Source of the DNA: Aestuariispira ectoiniformans
GTDB taxonomy: Bacteria; Pseudomonadota; Alphaproteobacteria; UBA8366; Aestuariispiraceae
Reading direction: 5' to 3'
Length of the DNA stretch: 64,000 nucleotides
Assembly (NCBI RefSeq): GCF_025136295.1
Contig: NZ_CP062788.1
Coordinates: forward strand, 3,117,588 to 3,181,587
Shown: one piece after another, positions 33,951 through 42,733 of the stretch
How the letters are laid out: every line of letters starts with the position of its first letter
How positions within the stretch are numbered: position 1 is the stretch's first letter
Translations under genes and position numbers: made by a program
The notes under the pieces: generated by a model
Database searches by the model: none
What the model was told of the DNA's origin: nothing
Seen by the model: the letters and a program-made list of their open reading frames with translations, nothing else

Positions 33951-34025
33951 TTATTGAGATCTATACTTATTTTTCAAAACCTTACCGCAATTGCGAAATA
34001 TTAAACTTAAGTGGCGGTTTCCAGG

Positions 34026-34757
34026 ATGGATTCATTTAAACATCTACTGATCGTAGACGATGACCTTGAGATTTGCGACCTGTTGCACGACTTTTTCACC
34101 CAGCGCGGTTTTCGTGTTTCCGTCGCCTGTAACGGCGGGGAAATGCGCAAGATTTTGCAGGTCTGGGACATCGATCTGGTGATTCTCGACCTGATGCTGC
34201 CGGGCGACGATGGCCTGGCTTTATGCCGTGAGATTCGCGAAGATTCCGATCTGCCGATTATTATGCTGACCGCCGTCACCGGCGAGGCCGACCGGATTGT
34301 CGGCCTGGAAGTGGGTGCTGACGATTACATGGAAAAACCCTTTAATCCACGTGAATTGCTGGCGCGGGTGAAGGCTATCATGCGCCGCTCAGGCCAATCG
34401 GCCAACACAGGTGAAACGGAAACCAAACAGCCAGAAAACAGGACCTTCCATTTCGCCCGCTGGACCCTGCAGGAAGGCAAACGGGAATTACGGTCGCCGG
34501 ACAAGGTACTGGTGCAACTGAGCAGTGGCGAGTTCGAATTATTGCTCGCCTTCCTTCAGCGCCCCCAAGCAGTGCTGAGCCGGGACGACCTCTTGGCCGC
34601 AACACGGGGTGTGGAAGCCATCCCCTTTGACCGCAGCATCGACATTCAGATCAGCCGCCTGCGTAAAAAACTGTCTCCTGGCAGTTCCCAGCATGGATTG
34701 ATCAAGACCGTGCGCGGCCAGGGCTATATCTTCACCGAGACAGTGAAGGTACGTTGA
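34026..34757 (+). CDS. OmpR-family response regulator
   Basis: A 243-residue two-domain regulator. The receiver has the acidic pair DDD near residue 11, the phosphorylation site Asp55 (VILDLMLPG) and the Lys in DYMEKPFNP. The C-terminal winged helix includes SIDIQISRLRKKLS and IKTVRGQGYIF. It is divergent from the sugar ABC/oxidation operon and followed by its histidine kinase. This is the same arrangement as the glucose-responsive GltR-GtrS pair of Pseudomonas next to gts, so it probably controls the sugar operon. Start: ATG 34026 is preferred, and GTG 34011 is possible; neither has a good ribosome-binding site. Confidence 0.88.
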   Translation: MDSFKHLLIVDDDLEICDLLHDFFTQRGFRVSVACNGGEMRKILQVWDIDLVILDLMLPGDDGLALCREIREDSDLPIIMLTAVTGEADRIVGLEVGADDYMEKPFNPRELLARVKAIMRRSGQSANTGETETKQPENRTFHFARWTLQEGKRELRSPDKVLVQLSSGEFELLLAFLQRPQAVLSRDDLLAATRGVEAIPFDRSIDIQISRLRKKLSPGSSQHGLIKTVRGQGYIFTETVKVR

Positions 34758-34761
34758 CGCC

Positions 34762-36276
34762 GTGCGATCGGATTCCCCACATAGTGCTTCCATGATTGAA
34801 CGTTTTCTCGATCGCGTCCTGCCAAAGACATTGGGCAATCGCATTGCCGTCATCGGCTTTTCAGCGGGCCTGCTTGCCTCCCTTTTTGCGGCGGCAGGCA
34901 TCGGCGGCATCCTGACACGGCGCGCGGAGATTTCGGAAGCCGCATGGCTGGGCCCCACCATCGCCGCCGCCTATGAGCGGACCCGGCGTATGTCGACCGA
35001 GTTTCGCGTTAAACGCCTGAAAGAATTGGAAATCGCAAACAGCATTCACTATGAATGGTTGCCTCAGGCCGCCGACTTCGGGGATAATCCCTATACCCCT
35101 CTACCGCCACCCTATTACGGTGGACCGCTGATTTCCGTCTACAGCGCGAATGGTCCACTCAGAAAACGGCTGCTGGCAACCGCGCACCCGCTGCCGACAC
35201 TGGAGGCGCATCTGACATCGCTTGCCGTCAGCCTCGCCCGACATGACGAACCGATCAGCCTGCAAATCCGATACCCGGATGGCAGCCTGTTGCGCATCAC
35301 AAGTCCCCAATACTGGCACAGCCGCACGACAGAGGTCACTTGGGCCATGATCATGTTGGCTGGTATGACACTGACCGCCGCCCTGTTCCTGATCTTCTGC
35401 CAGCGCCTGGCGCGGCCCTATCGCCTGCTGGCCCGCGTCACCAAAGATCACGATGCGGACAGTCTGCCCAAACCGCGGGCAAGCTGGACCCGCGAGGCGC
35501 TCGACCTATTCGGTCTGCTGTCTTCCGAGCGGATCGGCCGCAAGGAAATGGTTGCCGAACGGACCCGCATGCTGGCGGCCATCTCCCATGATTTGCGCAC
35601 CCCAGCCACCCGGTTGCGCCTGCGCTCTGAAAAAATCGACGACGATGAATTGCGGGAGAAAATCCACAACGATCTCGATTCCATGCTCACCATGATCGAG
35701 GATGCCATTGATTTCCTGAAAGGCACGATTGTTGAAGAGGAAGTGCAAAAGATCGACTTCCTCTCGCTGGTGCAAAGCATCTGCGATGACTTTGCGGATG
35801 TCGGCATGCCCGTCACCCTGACCGACCCTCAATATCCAACGGTGGAAACCCGGTCTACTGTCTTTGGCGGCGAGGCGGAGGCCCTGGACCTCAAACGGCT
35901 TTTGACCGGGAACATGATGGCCCGGCCCGTTGCCTTGAAACGCGCCGTTTCCAACCTGGTCGGCAATGCCATCAAATACGGACATCAGGCCAAAGTGGAT
36001 ATGCTGGTAAAACCGGGTGAACTGGTTCTGGAAATCACCGACCGCGGCCCGGGCATTCCCGACGAAGAACAGGGCAATGTGATGAAACCCTTCTATCGCC
36101 TGGAGAAATCGCGGAACCGCGAAACCGGCGGCAGCGGCCTGGGCCTCAGCATCGCCTATACCGTCGCCCAGGCCCATCACGGAAAACTGGAACTCATCAA
36201 CCTGCAGCGCGGCCTGATGGTCCGCCTCACCCTGCCGCGCGGGTTGGAGTTACAGGAAAATCAGCGCGGTCACTGA
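34762..36276 (+). CDS. Sensor histidine kinase, partner of the response regulator
   Basis: A 504-residue membrane kinase. The first transmembrane segment is at about 31-52 and the second at about 193-214, with a periplasmic sensor region of about 140 residues between them. A HAMP-like segment (RLARPYRLLARVTK) follows. The HisKA box is MLAAISHDLRTPATRL (phospho-His276), and the HATPase region has NLVGNAIKYG, EITDRGPGIPDEE and GGSGLGLSIAYTVAQ. It is probably the sensor for the sugar transported by the divergent operon, directly or through the binding protein. The start is GTG 34762 or ATG 34792. Its end overlaps the end of the convergent ATPase gene by 7 bases. Confidence 0.88.
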   Translation: MRSDSPHSASMIERFLDRVLPKTLGNRIAVIGFSAGLLASLFAAAGIGGILTRRAEISEAAWLGPTIAAAYERTRRMSTEFRVKRLKELEIANSIHYEWLPQAADFGDNPYTPLPPPYYGGPLISVYSANGPLRKRLLATAHPLPTLEAHLTSLAVSLARHDEPISLQIRYPDGSLLRITSPQYWHSRTTEVTWAMIMLAGMTLTAALFLIFCQRLARPYRLLARVTKDHDADSLPKPRASWTREALDLFGLLSSERIGRKEMVAERTRMLAAISHDLRTPATRLRLRSEKIDDDELREKIHNDLDSMLTMIEDAIDFLKGTIVEEEVQKIDFLSLVQSICDDFADVGMPVTLTDPQYPTVETRSTVFGGEAEALDLKRLLTGNMMARPVALKRAVSNLVGNAIKYGHQAKVDMLVKPGELVLEITDRGPGIPDEEQGNVMKPFYRLEKSRNRETGGSGLGLSIAYTVAQAHHGKLELINLQRGLMVRLTLPRGLELQENQRGH

Positions 36277-37394
36277 GCCCCGGCCAGGACAACTTCCTCT
36301 TTGGCGGATAGCTTCTCCAGCGCGATCCCGTCTGATCCGAAGACATGGACGCTATCGAGATCGGCATGGAATTTCATGTTCTCACCGTTTTTCGCCGGAC
36401 TGGTCCCGGCGCTGCTGAGGGTTGCGCGCACGCCGTCGGCGGTATGGAAATAGACGTAGGACACATCGCCCAGTCGCTCGACCACATCAACGGCACCGCT
36501 GAGCGACAGGCCCTCGCCCTCGCCTTCCTGCAGATGTTCCGGGCGAACACCGACGGTGACTTCGTCGCCGTTCGAAAGCCCTTCGCCTGACACGGGCAGA
36601 CGTGCGAAGCCTCCCACCTTCAGGGCAACGGTAAGGCCGAAATCATCAATGGCCTCCACCTTGCCCGGCAGGAAGTTCATGGCCGGGGAACCGATAAAAC
36701 CCGCCACGAACAGGTTGCGCGGGTGGTGATAAAGCTCCAATGGCGAGCCCACCTGTTCCACATTGCCCTGGTTCAGCACGACGATCTTGTCAGCCAGCGT
36801 CATCGCCTCTACCTGGTCATGGGTCACATAGATGACCGTGGATTTCAGGTTTTCATGCAGTTTGGCGATCTCGATCCGGGTCTGTACACGCAGCGCCGCA
36901 TCCAGGTTGGACAGGGGTTCGTCAAACAGGAAAACCTTCGGGTTGCGGACAATGGCACGGCCAATGGCGACACGCTGGCGCTGACCTCCGGAAAGTTCCG
37001 CCGGGCGGCGGTCCAGCAATGGTTCCAACTGCAGGATGCGGGCGGCTTCACGTACGCGGCGGTCCACCTCCTGCTTGTTGCGTTTCGCCAGCTTCAGGCC
37101 AAAGGCCATATTCTTGTAGACCGTCATATGCGGATAAAGCGCATAGGACTGAAACACCATGGCGATCCCGCGTTCCTTTGGCGTGTAGTCGTTGACGCGT
37201 TCACCGCCGATATAGAGATCACCGGAACTGATTTCCTCCAGACCGGAAATCATACGTAAAAGCGTGGACTTACCACAGCCACTGGGACCAACGAAGACCA
37301 CGAATTCACCATCGGTGATATCAATGTCAACGCCGTGGATCACCTCCACATCGCCATAATGCTTTTTTACCTTGTCGAGACGGATATCGGACAT
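36270..37394 (-). CDS. ABC transporter ATPase (UgpC/MalK type), amino-sugar locus
   Basis: A 374-residue CUT1-family ATPase with Walker A GPSGCGKST, signature ELSGGQRQRV, Walker B FLFDEPLSNLDA, and C-terminal TOBE domain. It resembles the other ATPase in the window (29390) but belongs to a separate transporter. It is the last gene of the minus-strand arm (murQ, binding protein, two permeases, ATPase). Judging from its neighbours, the imported substrate is GlcNAc, a chito-oligosaccharide or a cell-wall amino sugar. Confidence 0.92.
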   Translation of the reverse strand: MSDIRLDKVKKHYGDVEVIHGVDIDITDGEFVVFVGPSGCGKSTLLRMISGLEEISSGDLYIGGERVNDYTPKERGIAMVFQSYALYPHMTVYKNMAFGLKLAKRNKQEVDRRVREAARILQLEPLLDRRPAELSGGQRQRVAIGRAIVRNPKVFLFDEPLSNLDAALRVQTRIEIAKLHENLKSTVIYVTHDQVEAMTLADKIVVLNQGNVEQVGSPLELYHHPRNLFVAGFIGSPAMNFLPGKVEAIDDFGLTVALKVGGFARLPVSGEGLSNGDEVTVGVRPEHLQEGEGEGLSLSGAVDVVERLGDVSYVYFHTADGVRATLSSAGTSPAKNGENMKFHADLDSVHVFGSDGIALEKLSAKEEVVLAGAQ

Positions 37395-37430
37395 TTCAAA
37401 TTTCCACTCACAAAACTGTCTGCCATCGAC

Positions 37431-38270
37431 CTATTTGACCGCACCGGCGGTAATGCCGCGGATCAATTGTCGGGAGAAAATCAGGTAAAGAACCAGAACC
37501 GGCACAATCGCCAGGGTCAGCGACGCCAGAACCGAATTCCAGTCAGTTACGTACTGGCCGATGAACTGCTGCACACCAAGTGTGATGGTCTGCGTTTCTT
37601 CCGAAGGCGCCAGGATCAACGGGAACCACAGGTCATTCCAGATCGGAACCATGGTAAACACACCCACCGTTGCAATTGCCGGACGGATCAACGGCAGGAT
37701 CACAAACCAGAAGATGCCGTATTCGCTGATCCCGTCACAGCGCGCCGCCTCTTTCAGGTCCTTCGGGATGGTACGCATGAATTCCGACAGGATGAAAATC
37801 GCCAGCGGCAAGCCTTGCGCAGTGTAAACCAGAACCAACGCCGTCAGCGTATTGGTCAGGCCCAAATCCACCACAAGGTTCAGGATGCTGACACTGCCCA
37901 GACGGATCGGCACCATGATGCCGATTGCCAGATAAAGTCCGGTGACAGTATTGCCCTTGAAACGGTATTCGCTGAGCCCCCAGGCGGCCATCGCACCGAC
38001 CAGCAGGACAACGACCAGTGTCACCACCGTCACTGTCACGCTGTTGGTAAAATAAAGACCGAAATTGGATTTGGTCAGGACTTTCTCAAAGCCGATCAGG
38101 CTGAATGAATCGACACCTGGCAACCCCATCGGGTCCCGGAAGATCGCCTTCCGGCTTTTGAAACTGTTGATGATGATCAGGAAGATCGGCCACAGCGCCA
38201 GCACCGTATAAGCCAGGAGAATACCGTGCACCATCGTGGCGCTGAGGGGTTTGCGGATTTGGTTCTTCAT
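37431..38270 (-). CDS. Carbohydrate ABC transporter permease (MalG class)
   Basis: A 279-residue permease with six membrane segments (first at about 13-33, AYTVLALWPIFLIIINSF). The EAA loop is DLKEAARCDGISEYGIFWFV, and C-terminal LIFSRQLIRGITAGAVK is the usual ending of the MalG class. Thirteen bases separate it from the next permease gene. The gene order (ATPase last) is the common CUT1 order. Confidence 0.9.
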   Translation of the reverse strand: MKNQIRKPLSATMVHGILLAYTVLALWPIFLIIINSFKSRKAIFRDPMGLPGVDSFSLIGFEKVLTKSNFGLYFTNSVTVTVVTLVVVLLVGAMAAWGLSEYRFKGNTVTGLYLAIGIMVPIRLGSVSILNLVVDLGLTNTLTALVLVYTAQGLPLAIFILSEFMRTIPKDLKEAARCDGISEYGIFWFVILPLIRPAIATVGVFTMVPIWNDLWFPLILAPSEETQTITLGVQQFIGQYVTDWNSVLASLTLAIVPVLVLYLIFSRQLIRGITAGAVK

Positions 38271-38283
38271 TCTCTCCCCTCCC

Positions 38284-39261
38284 TTACAGGCTGTAGCGGC
38301 GCAAGCGGCGCTGAATCACAAAGAGGTAGAACAGAACCCCCACCAGAATCACCAGGAACATCAGCGTTGCCACCGTCGCCCCCATGGTCGGGCTGCCGAT
38401 CTGAAGCTGGAACCCGAAGAAGGTCCGATAAAAGAGCGTACCCATGATATCGGTGGAGAAATTCGGTCCGGCCAGTGCACCCTTGACCGCATAGATCAGG
38501 TCGAAGGCGTTGAAATTGGCGATAAAAGTCAGGATAGAGACCATCGCGATCGTCGGCAGGATCAACGGGAATTTGATCCGCCAGAACACATCCCAATGGT
38601 TTGCCCCGTCGATAACAGCCGCCTCTACGAGATCATCCGGAATGGAAAGAAGGGCGGCATAGATCAGCATCATGGGGATGCCGATGAACTGCCAGACGGA
38701 AATCAGGGACAGCGTGACAAGGGCGGTGTTTTCCTGCCCCAGCCAAGGCTGGAACCAATCAATGAGCCCGACATAATCCAATAGCGTTTCACTGATCCCC
38801 CAAAGCGGATTCAGGATCAACTGCCAGACAAAACCGATAATCACCACGGAAAGCATGGTCGGCATGAAGAGCAATGTGCGATAGGTATTGCGCAACCGGA
38901 CTTTCGGCAGGCTCAACAGGGCCGCCAGCATCAACCCGACGGGATTTTGCACCAGCATATGCACGGCAAAGAACTTCAGGTTGTTATAAAGCGCATTCCA
39001 GAAGGCGCCGGACCAGTCCGGGTCCAACATCATGGTGACATAGTTGGCAAGACCCGCGAAATGATAGTCTCCCGCCTCATCGGTGGTGAAAAAGCTGAGC
39101 CGGACCGAATCCACCAACGGATAGATCATGAACATCGTGTAGATGATTACCGCCGGGGCCAGGAATACCACGATATGCATGGGGAAACGGCGACCACGGC
39201 TTCCGGCCTGTGCACGCGCGTCGACCGTCGCGTCGTCATGTTGTTGGGCAAGGCTTGTCAT
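38284..39261 (-). CDS. Carbohydrate ABC transporter permease (MalF class)
   Basis: A 325-residue permease with an N-terminal cytoplasmic tail (residues 1-25), then six membrane helices from HIVVFLAPAVIIYTMFMIYP. The EAA-type loop is DLVEAAVIDGANHWDVFWRI. It pairs with the MalG-class permease downstream and the binding protein upstream. Confidence 0.9.
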   Translation of the reverse strand: MTSLAQQHDDATVDARAQAGSRGRRFPMHIVVFLAPAVIIYTMFMIYPLVDSVRLSFFTTDEAGDYHFAGLANYVTMMLDPDWSGAFWNALYNNLKFFAVHMLVQNPVGLMLAALLSLPKVRLRNTYRTLLFMPTMLSVVIIGFVWQLILNPLWGISETLLDYVGLIDWFQPWLGQENTALVTLSLISVWQFIGIPMMLIYAALLSIPDDLVEAAVIDGANHWDVFWRIKFPLILPTIAMVSILTFIANFNAFDLIYAVKGALAGPNFSTDIMGTLFYRTFFGFQLQIGSPTMGATVATLMFLVILVGVLFYLFVIQRRLRRYSL

Positions 39262-39323
39262 AGTGAAGATACCCTAAAGCAGGACATGGGATGGCCGGAG
39301 CCACCCCATGCGGACCGCTTTTT

Positions 39324-40601
39324 TTACATTTGCGGCTTGTACCATTTGGCGAGACCGGACTGGACGCTTTCGGCGGCCTGTTCGGGCGTCATGGTGCCGT
39401 TGATTACCTGCGCGCTGACGTTCCACAGCTCGTTTTCCAGGTTCGGCGTCCCACGGGACAGAATCTGGTAGGAATTGCGGATCGTGGACTTGCAACTGTC
39501 ACGCCAGCTCACAAATTCCTGCGCCACCGGATCCTTCACATCGACCTTATGCTTGGACAGCGAGAAGAAGCCCGGCAGAGCATTGGAATAAATCTCTGCG
39601 AATTCCTTCGTCGTCATCCATTCCAGGAAGGTTTTTGCGGCAGCAGCATTGGGGGAATCAGCATTGATGCCCAATGCGATATCCGTATGGTCGCTGATAT
39701 AGCAGGTTTTCTCACCTTCCGGCAGCGGCGGCGGGAATGCGCCGAACTCAAAGTCGGCCTGGTTATTGAAAGTCGTGATATCCCAGGAACCGGCAGGATA
39801 GATCGCCGCACGGCCCAGCGAGAACAGGTTCTGGCTGTCAGGATATTTCTGCGCCTTGTAGCCACGGCCCATATAAGGTGCCCAACTGGCGAGTTGCTTG
39901 AACGTATCCACGTAAGGCTTGTCGGTCAGCTTTTCGCTGCCGTCGATCAGGGCCTTGCGGCCTTCCTCGCCATGCCAGTAGTTCGGACCGATATTCTGGA
40001 AGCCCATGGTTGCGGCCTCCCACTGGTCGGCGGTGCCCATGGCAAGCGGCGTATAGCGGCTTTCGGATTTCACCGTTTCCAGAACCTTCATGAATTCCGG
40101 AACCGTCTTCGGCACAGACAGATTCAGTTCCTTGAAGATTTCCTTGTTATACATGAAGCCATGAATAACGGATGCCATCGGCAGGCAGAAGGTCGTCTTA
40201 CCGTCGTCGGTCTGCCAGGCGCTTTTGGCAACATCGGAGAAATTATCCATCCCCTTCAGGTCGTCGACCGCCAGGAGGTGCCCCTTGTTATAAAGGTCCA
40301 GCGACGCGTCGAATGGACGACAGGTAATCAGGTCACCCGCCGTGCCACCTGCCAGTTTGGCGTTCAGGCTGGCGTTATAGTCCGCCGGCGGTGTCGGTGT
40401 GAATTCCACCTTGATATCCGGATGCGCCTTATTGAACGCCGGAATGATCTGGTCGCTCCAGATATCGGCATCATCATTACGCCAGCTTTCAATTTTTAGG
40501 ACAGTATCCGCCTGTGCGGATGCCGCCACTGCCATTGCTGCACCGAAGACAGCGGCCAAAGCCGTGGTCCGGGTCAACATTACACTGAATTTAGTCTTCA
40601 C
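39324..40601 (-). CDS. ABC transporter substrate-binding protein, amino-sugar locus
   Basis: A 425-residue family 1 binding protein with a signal peptide (TTALAAVFGAAMAVAASAQA) and mature start DTVLKIESWRNDDADIWSDQ. Conserved cluster-1 pieces are AGGTAGDLITCRPFDASLDL and FPPPLPEGEKTCYISDHTDI. The start is GTG at 40601, with GGAGGAGA just upstream. A 52-base gap separates it from murQ, suggesting a shared transcript from the divergent region 41554-41836. The context suggests GlcNAc/chito-oligosaccharide or MurNAc-type ligands. The ligand cannot be told from sequence. Confidence 0.88.
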   Translation of the reverse strand: MKTKFSVMLTRTTALAAVFGAAMAVAASAQADTVLKIESWRNDDADIWSDQIIPAFNKAHPDIKVEFTPTPPADYNASLNAKLAGGTAGDLITCRPFDASLDLYNKGHLLAVDDLKGMDNFSDVAKSAWQTDDGKTTFCLPMASVIHGFMYNKEIFKELNLSVPKTVPEFMKVLETVKSESRYTPLAMGTADQWEAATMGFQNIGPNYWHGEEGRKALIDGSEKLTDKPYVDTFKQLASWAPYMGRGYKAQKYPDSQNLFSLGRAAIYPAGSWDITTFNNQADFEFGAFPPPLPEGEKTCYISDHTDIALGINADSPNAAAAKTFLEWMTTKEFAEIYSNALPGFFSLSKHKVDVKDPVAQEFVSWRDSCKSTIRNSYQILSRGTPNLENELWNVSAQVINGTMTPEQAAESVQSGLAKWYKPQM

Positions 40602-40653
40602 CTCTCGTCTCCTCCAACTTCGAAACAACTGTGAAATCCCTGTTCAGGATTGA

Positions 40654-41553
40654 CTACCGGCTGCTTGACTGCGACCGGTTCATTGCGGCCCTCAAATCCC
40701 CACCGGTTTTGGTGAGAAGGGCCTGTGCCTCTGCCGGTGACCGTCCGGCAGCGACGAGGACGGCCGGCTTCACATGGCCATCCACTTGTTTCAAGGCATC
40801 CGCGGCCAGCGACGGATCGCAACCGGCGATTTGCGCGACGATCCGGGCCGCACGTTCGTGCAGTTTTTCATTATCGGCGACAACACTGACCATCAGGCCG
40901 TCCACCACATGCCCCAGGCGGGTCATCACAGTCGAGGACAGCATCCCAAGCACGGCCTTTTGCGCCGTCCCCGCCCCCAGACGCGTAGAGCCAGCAACAA
41001 CCTCCGGACCGGTCTCCAACAGAATTGGATAATCCGCGATCTCCAGTAGCGGGACATTCGGGTTATTGGCGATGGAGACAACCAACGCCCCCGCCTGCTT
41101 GGCAAGGCGCGCGACTTCCAAGGTGTAGGGGGTCGTACCGCTGGCCGCGACGACGATCACCACGTCATGCGGACGCAGACCGATTTCTGCCGCATCTTTC
41201 CGGGCGGAAGCCACATCATCTTCAGAGACACCCTGCGGGGTCAAACGCGCAGCGTCACCGCCCGCCATCAGAAACTCCAGCCGCGCCAACGGCCAACCAA
41301 AGGTCGGCGTCAGTTCCATCCCGTCCTGCATGGCCAGAAGCCCGGACGACCCCGCCCCGGCATAAATCATGCGACTATCACCTTCACGCAGGCGTTCGAC
41401 AACAGGGGGAACGGCGGCTGCAATCTGCGGGAGCGCCGGACGGACGGCTGCAACGGCCGACATCTGCCCGTCCCAAAAGGCGGACAAGACATCAACATCC
41501 GGCCAGGTATCCAGCCCCATATATTTTTTTGAGGCACGCTCTGTTTCCTGCAT
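40654..41553 (-). CDS. murQ: N-acetylmuramic acid 6-phosphate etherase-like protein
   Basis: A 299-residue SIS-domain protein of the MurQ family. MurQ removes D-lactate from MurNAc-6-phosphate to give GlcNAc-6-phosphate. Family blocks are ERASKKYMGLDTWPDVDVLS, AGAGSSGLLAMQDGMELTPT, AASGTTPYTLEVARLAKQAG and STRLGAGTAQKAVLGMLSST. Two glutamates, Glu80 and Glu111, are 31 residues apart, the same separation as the E. coli catalytic pair I recall (83 and 114). ATG 41553 gives the normal MurQ start (MQETERASKKY); ATG 41571 is possible. It heads the transporter arm, opposite the kinase. Confidence 0.82.
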   Translation of the reverse strand: MQETERASKKYMGLDTWPDVDVLSAFWDGQMSAVAAVRPALPQIAAAVPPVVERLREGDSRMIYAGAGSSGLLAMQDGMELTPTFGWPLARLEFLMAGGDAARLTPQGVSEDDVASARKDAAEIGLRPHDVVIVVAASGTTPYTLEVARLAKQAGALVVSIANNPNVPLLEIADYPILLETGPEVVAGSTRLGAGTAQKAVLGMLSSTVMTRLGHVVDGLMVSVVADNEKLHERAARIVAQIAGCDPSLAADALKQVDGHVKPAVLVAAGRSPAEAQALLTKTGGDLRAAMNRSQSSSR

Positions 41554-41575
41554 CCCTGCAACCCATCTCATACAG

Positions 41576-41605
41576 ACCAATATTGCTACCAATATAATAC
41601 CAAAA
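41576..41605 (-). promoter_or_regulatory. Three phased TTGGT repeats upstream of murQ
   Basis: On the minus strand TTTGGTAT, TTGGTAGC and TTGGTC recur at 11-12 base intervals (plus-strand ACC starts at 41576, 41588 and 41599). This is one helical turn apart, immediately upstream of murQ. The same TTGGTAT core is found facing the other way before the kinase gene. The core resembles half of the NagR/DasR (GntR/HutC) operator, as I recall it. Confidence 0.45.
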
Positions 41606-41756
41606 ATAAGTTGAAGGCGACTCCTTTTTTCACTCCACCTGCTATTCACCACACTCAAAACAGCCCAAATACTTATAATTTATTATTACTTTTCAGATGC
41701 TTGATAAAATTTCAAAAAGGAACACAAAAAGATCAAATTTTATAAATTCTCAAAAG

Positions 41757-41774
41757 TGGTACTTTATTGGTATT
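41757..41774 (+). promoter_or_regulatory. Two phased TGGTA repeats upstream of the amino-sugar kinase
   Basis: GTGGTACT and TTGGTATT, with TGG starting at 41757 and 41768 (11 bp apart), about 65-80 bases before the kinase start. Together with the opposite-facing set at 41576-41605 they bracket the 283-base AT-rich divergent gap 41554-41836, which otherwise shows no recognisable feature. Confidence 0.42.
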
Positions 41775-41836
41775 GCCTGAAATCACAAATAGTTCTAAAT
41801 TGGACATGCCAACATTAACGAGGGCCTCCTATCAGC

Positions 41837-42733
41837 ATGAGCATGGCGAACGGGACTTTATTTCTGGGAATTGACGGTGGCGGCACCTCCTGCCGGGCCC
41901 GCATTGTAGATGCAGACGGAACAGTCTTGGGCGAAGGCCTCGGTGGTCCGACCAATACAACATTAGGCATCGACAGTGCCTATCAGGAGATCATCGGGAC
42001 AACTGTAAGGGCCCTGACCGCCGCCGGACTATCGGAAAGTGATATTGGCCGTCTCCACGCCGGTTTCGGTCTGGCGGGCCTCCATCTGGAGCGGGACCGG
42101 AAAGCCATGCTGGCCTATGAACACCCCTTTGCCTCGCTGTCCATCGGCACCGATGCCTACACTGCCTGCCTGGGTGCTCATGATGGAAAAGACGGTGGCA
42201 TTGCCATCTTCGGCACCGGTAGCTGCGGCTATGCCATCATAAACGGTGAAGGCATCAATATCGGTGGTTGGGGTTTCCGGATTTCCGATCATGGATGTGG
42301 CGCTCATGTGGGGTTGGAAGCGATTCGGCGCGCCCTGCAGGCCCATGACGACATCCTGCCACAGTCGGAATTCACCCATGCTGTCATGGACCGTTTCGAC
42401 AATAATCCCGACAAGGCGGTCATCTGGGCGGAATCAGCCAAACCAACCGATTACGGCACCTTTGCCCCGCTGGTGGTAGAATATGCCAGACGTAACGACA
42501 GTCTGGCCCAGCGCATCCTCTGGGAATCCGCCAAGGAGGCCGGACAGATTATTCACGCCCTGCAACGCAAAGGGGCCGACAGGGTCGCCCTGCTCGGTGG
42601 TTTTTCAAAATACCTCAAGGACTGGTTGCCGGGCGAGGTCATCCCGCTTCTGGTCGAACCGAAGGGCGACGCCATGGAAGGCGCCATCCGCATGGCCCGA
42701 CAGGCATTCGAACAGAAAGGCCGACGCATATGA
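41837..42733 (+). CDS. nagK: BadF/BadG-type amino-sugar kinase (GlcNAc/MurNAc kinase)
   Basis: A 298-residue kinase of the BadF/BadG/BcrA/BcrD ATPase family (ASKHA fold). Phosphate motifs are FLGIDGGGTSCRARIVD at the N terminus and IFGTGSCGYAI in the middle, with GFSKYL near the end. Members of this family phosphorylate N-acetylglucosamine; in Clostridium the related MurK accepts both GlcNAc and MurNAc. With murQ opposite and nagA plus a SIS isomerase downstream, it probably makes GlcNAc-6-P and perhaps MurNAc-6-P. It ends inside the start of the regulator gene (ATGA overlap). Confidence 0.85.
   Translation: MSMANGTLFLGIDGGGTSCRARIVDADGTVLGEGLGGPTNTTLGIDSAYQEIIGTTVRALTAAGLSESDIGRLHAGFGLAGLHLERDRKAMLAYEHPFASLSIGTDAYTACLGAHDGKDGGIAIFGTGSCGYAIINGEGINIGGWGFRISDHGCGAHVGLEAIRRALQAHDDILPQSEFTHAVMDRFDNNPDKAVIWAESAKPTDYGTFAPLVVEYARRNDSLAQRILWESAKEAGQIIHALQRKGADRVALLGGFSKYLKDWLPGEVIPLLVEPKGDAMEGAIRMARQAFEQKGRRI

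Noticed and set aside
36270-36276. Functional overlap of the kinase and ATPase genes
   Set aside because: A 7-base tail-to-tail overlap of stop regions is common in compact genomes and carries no special meaning here.
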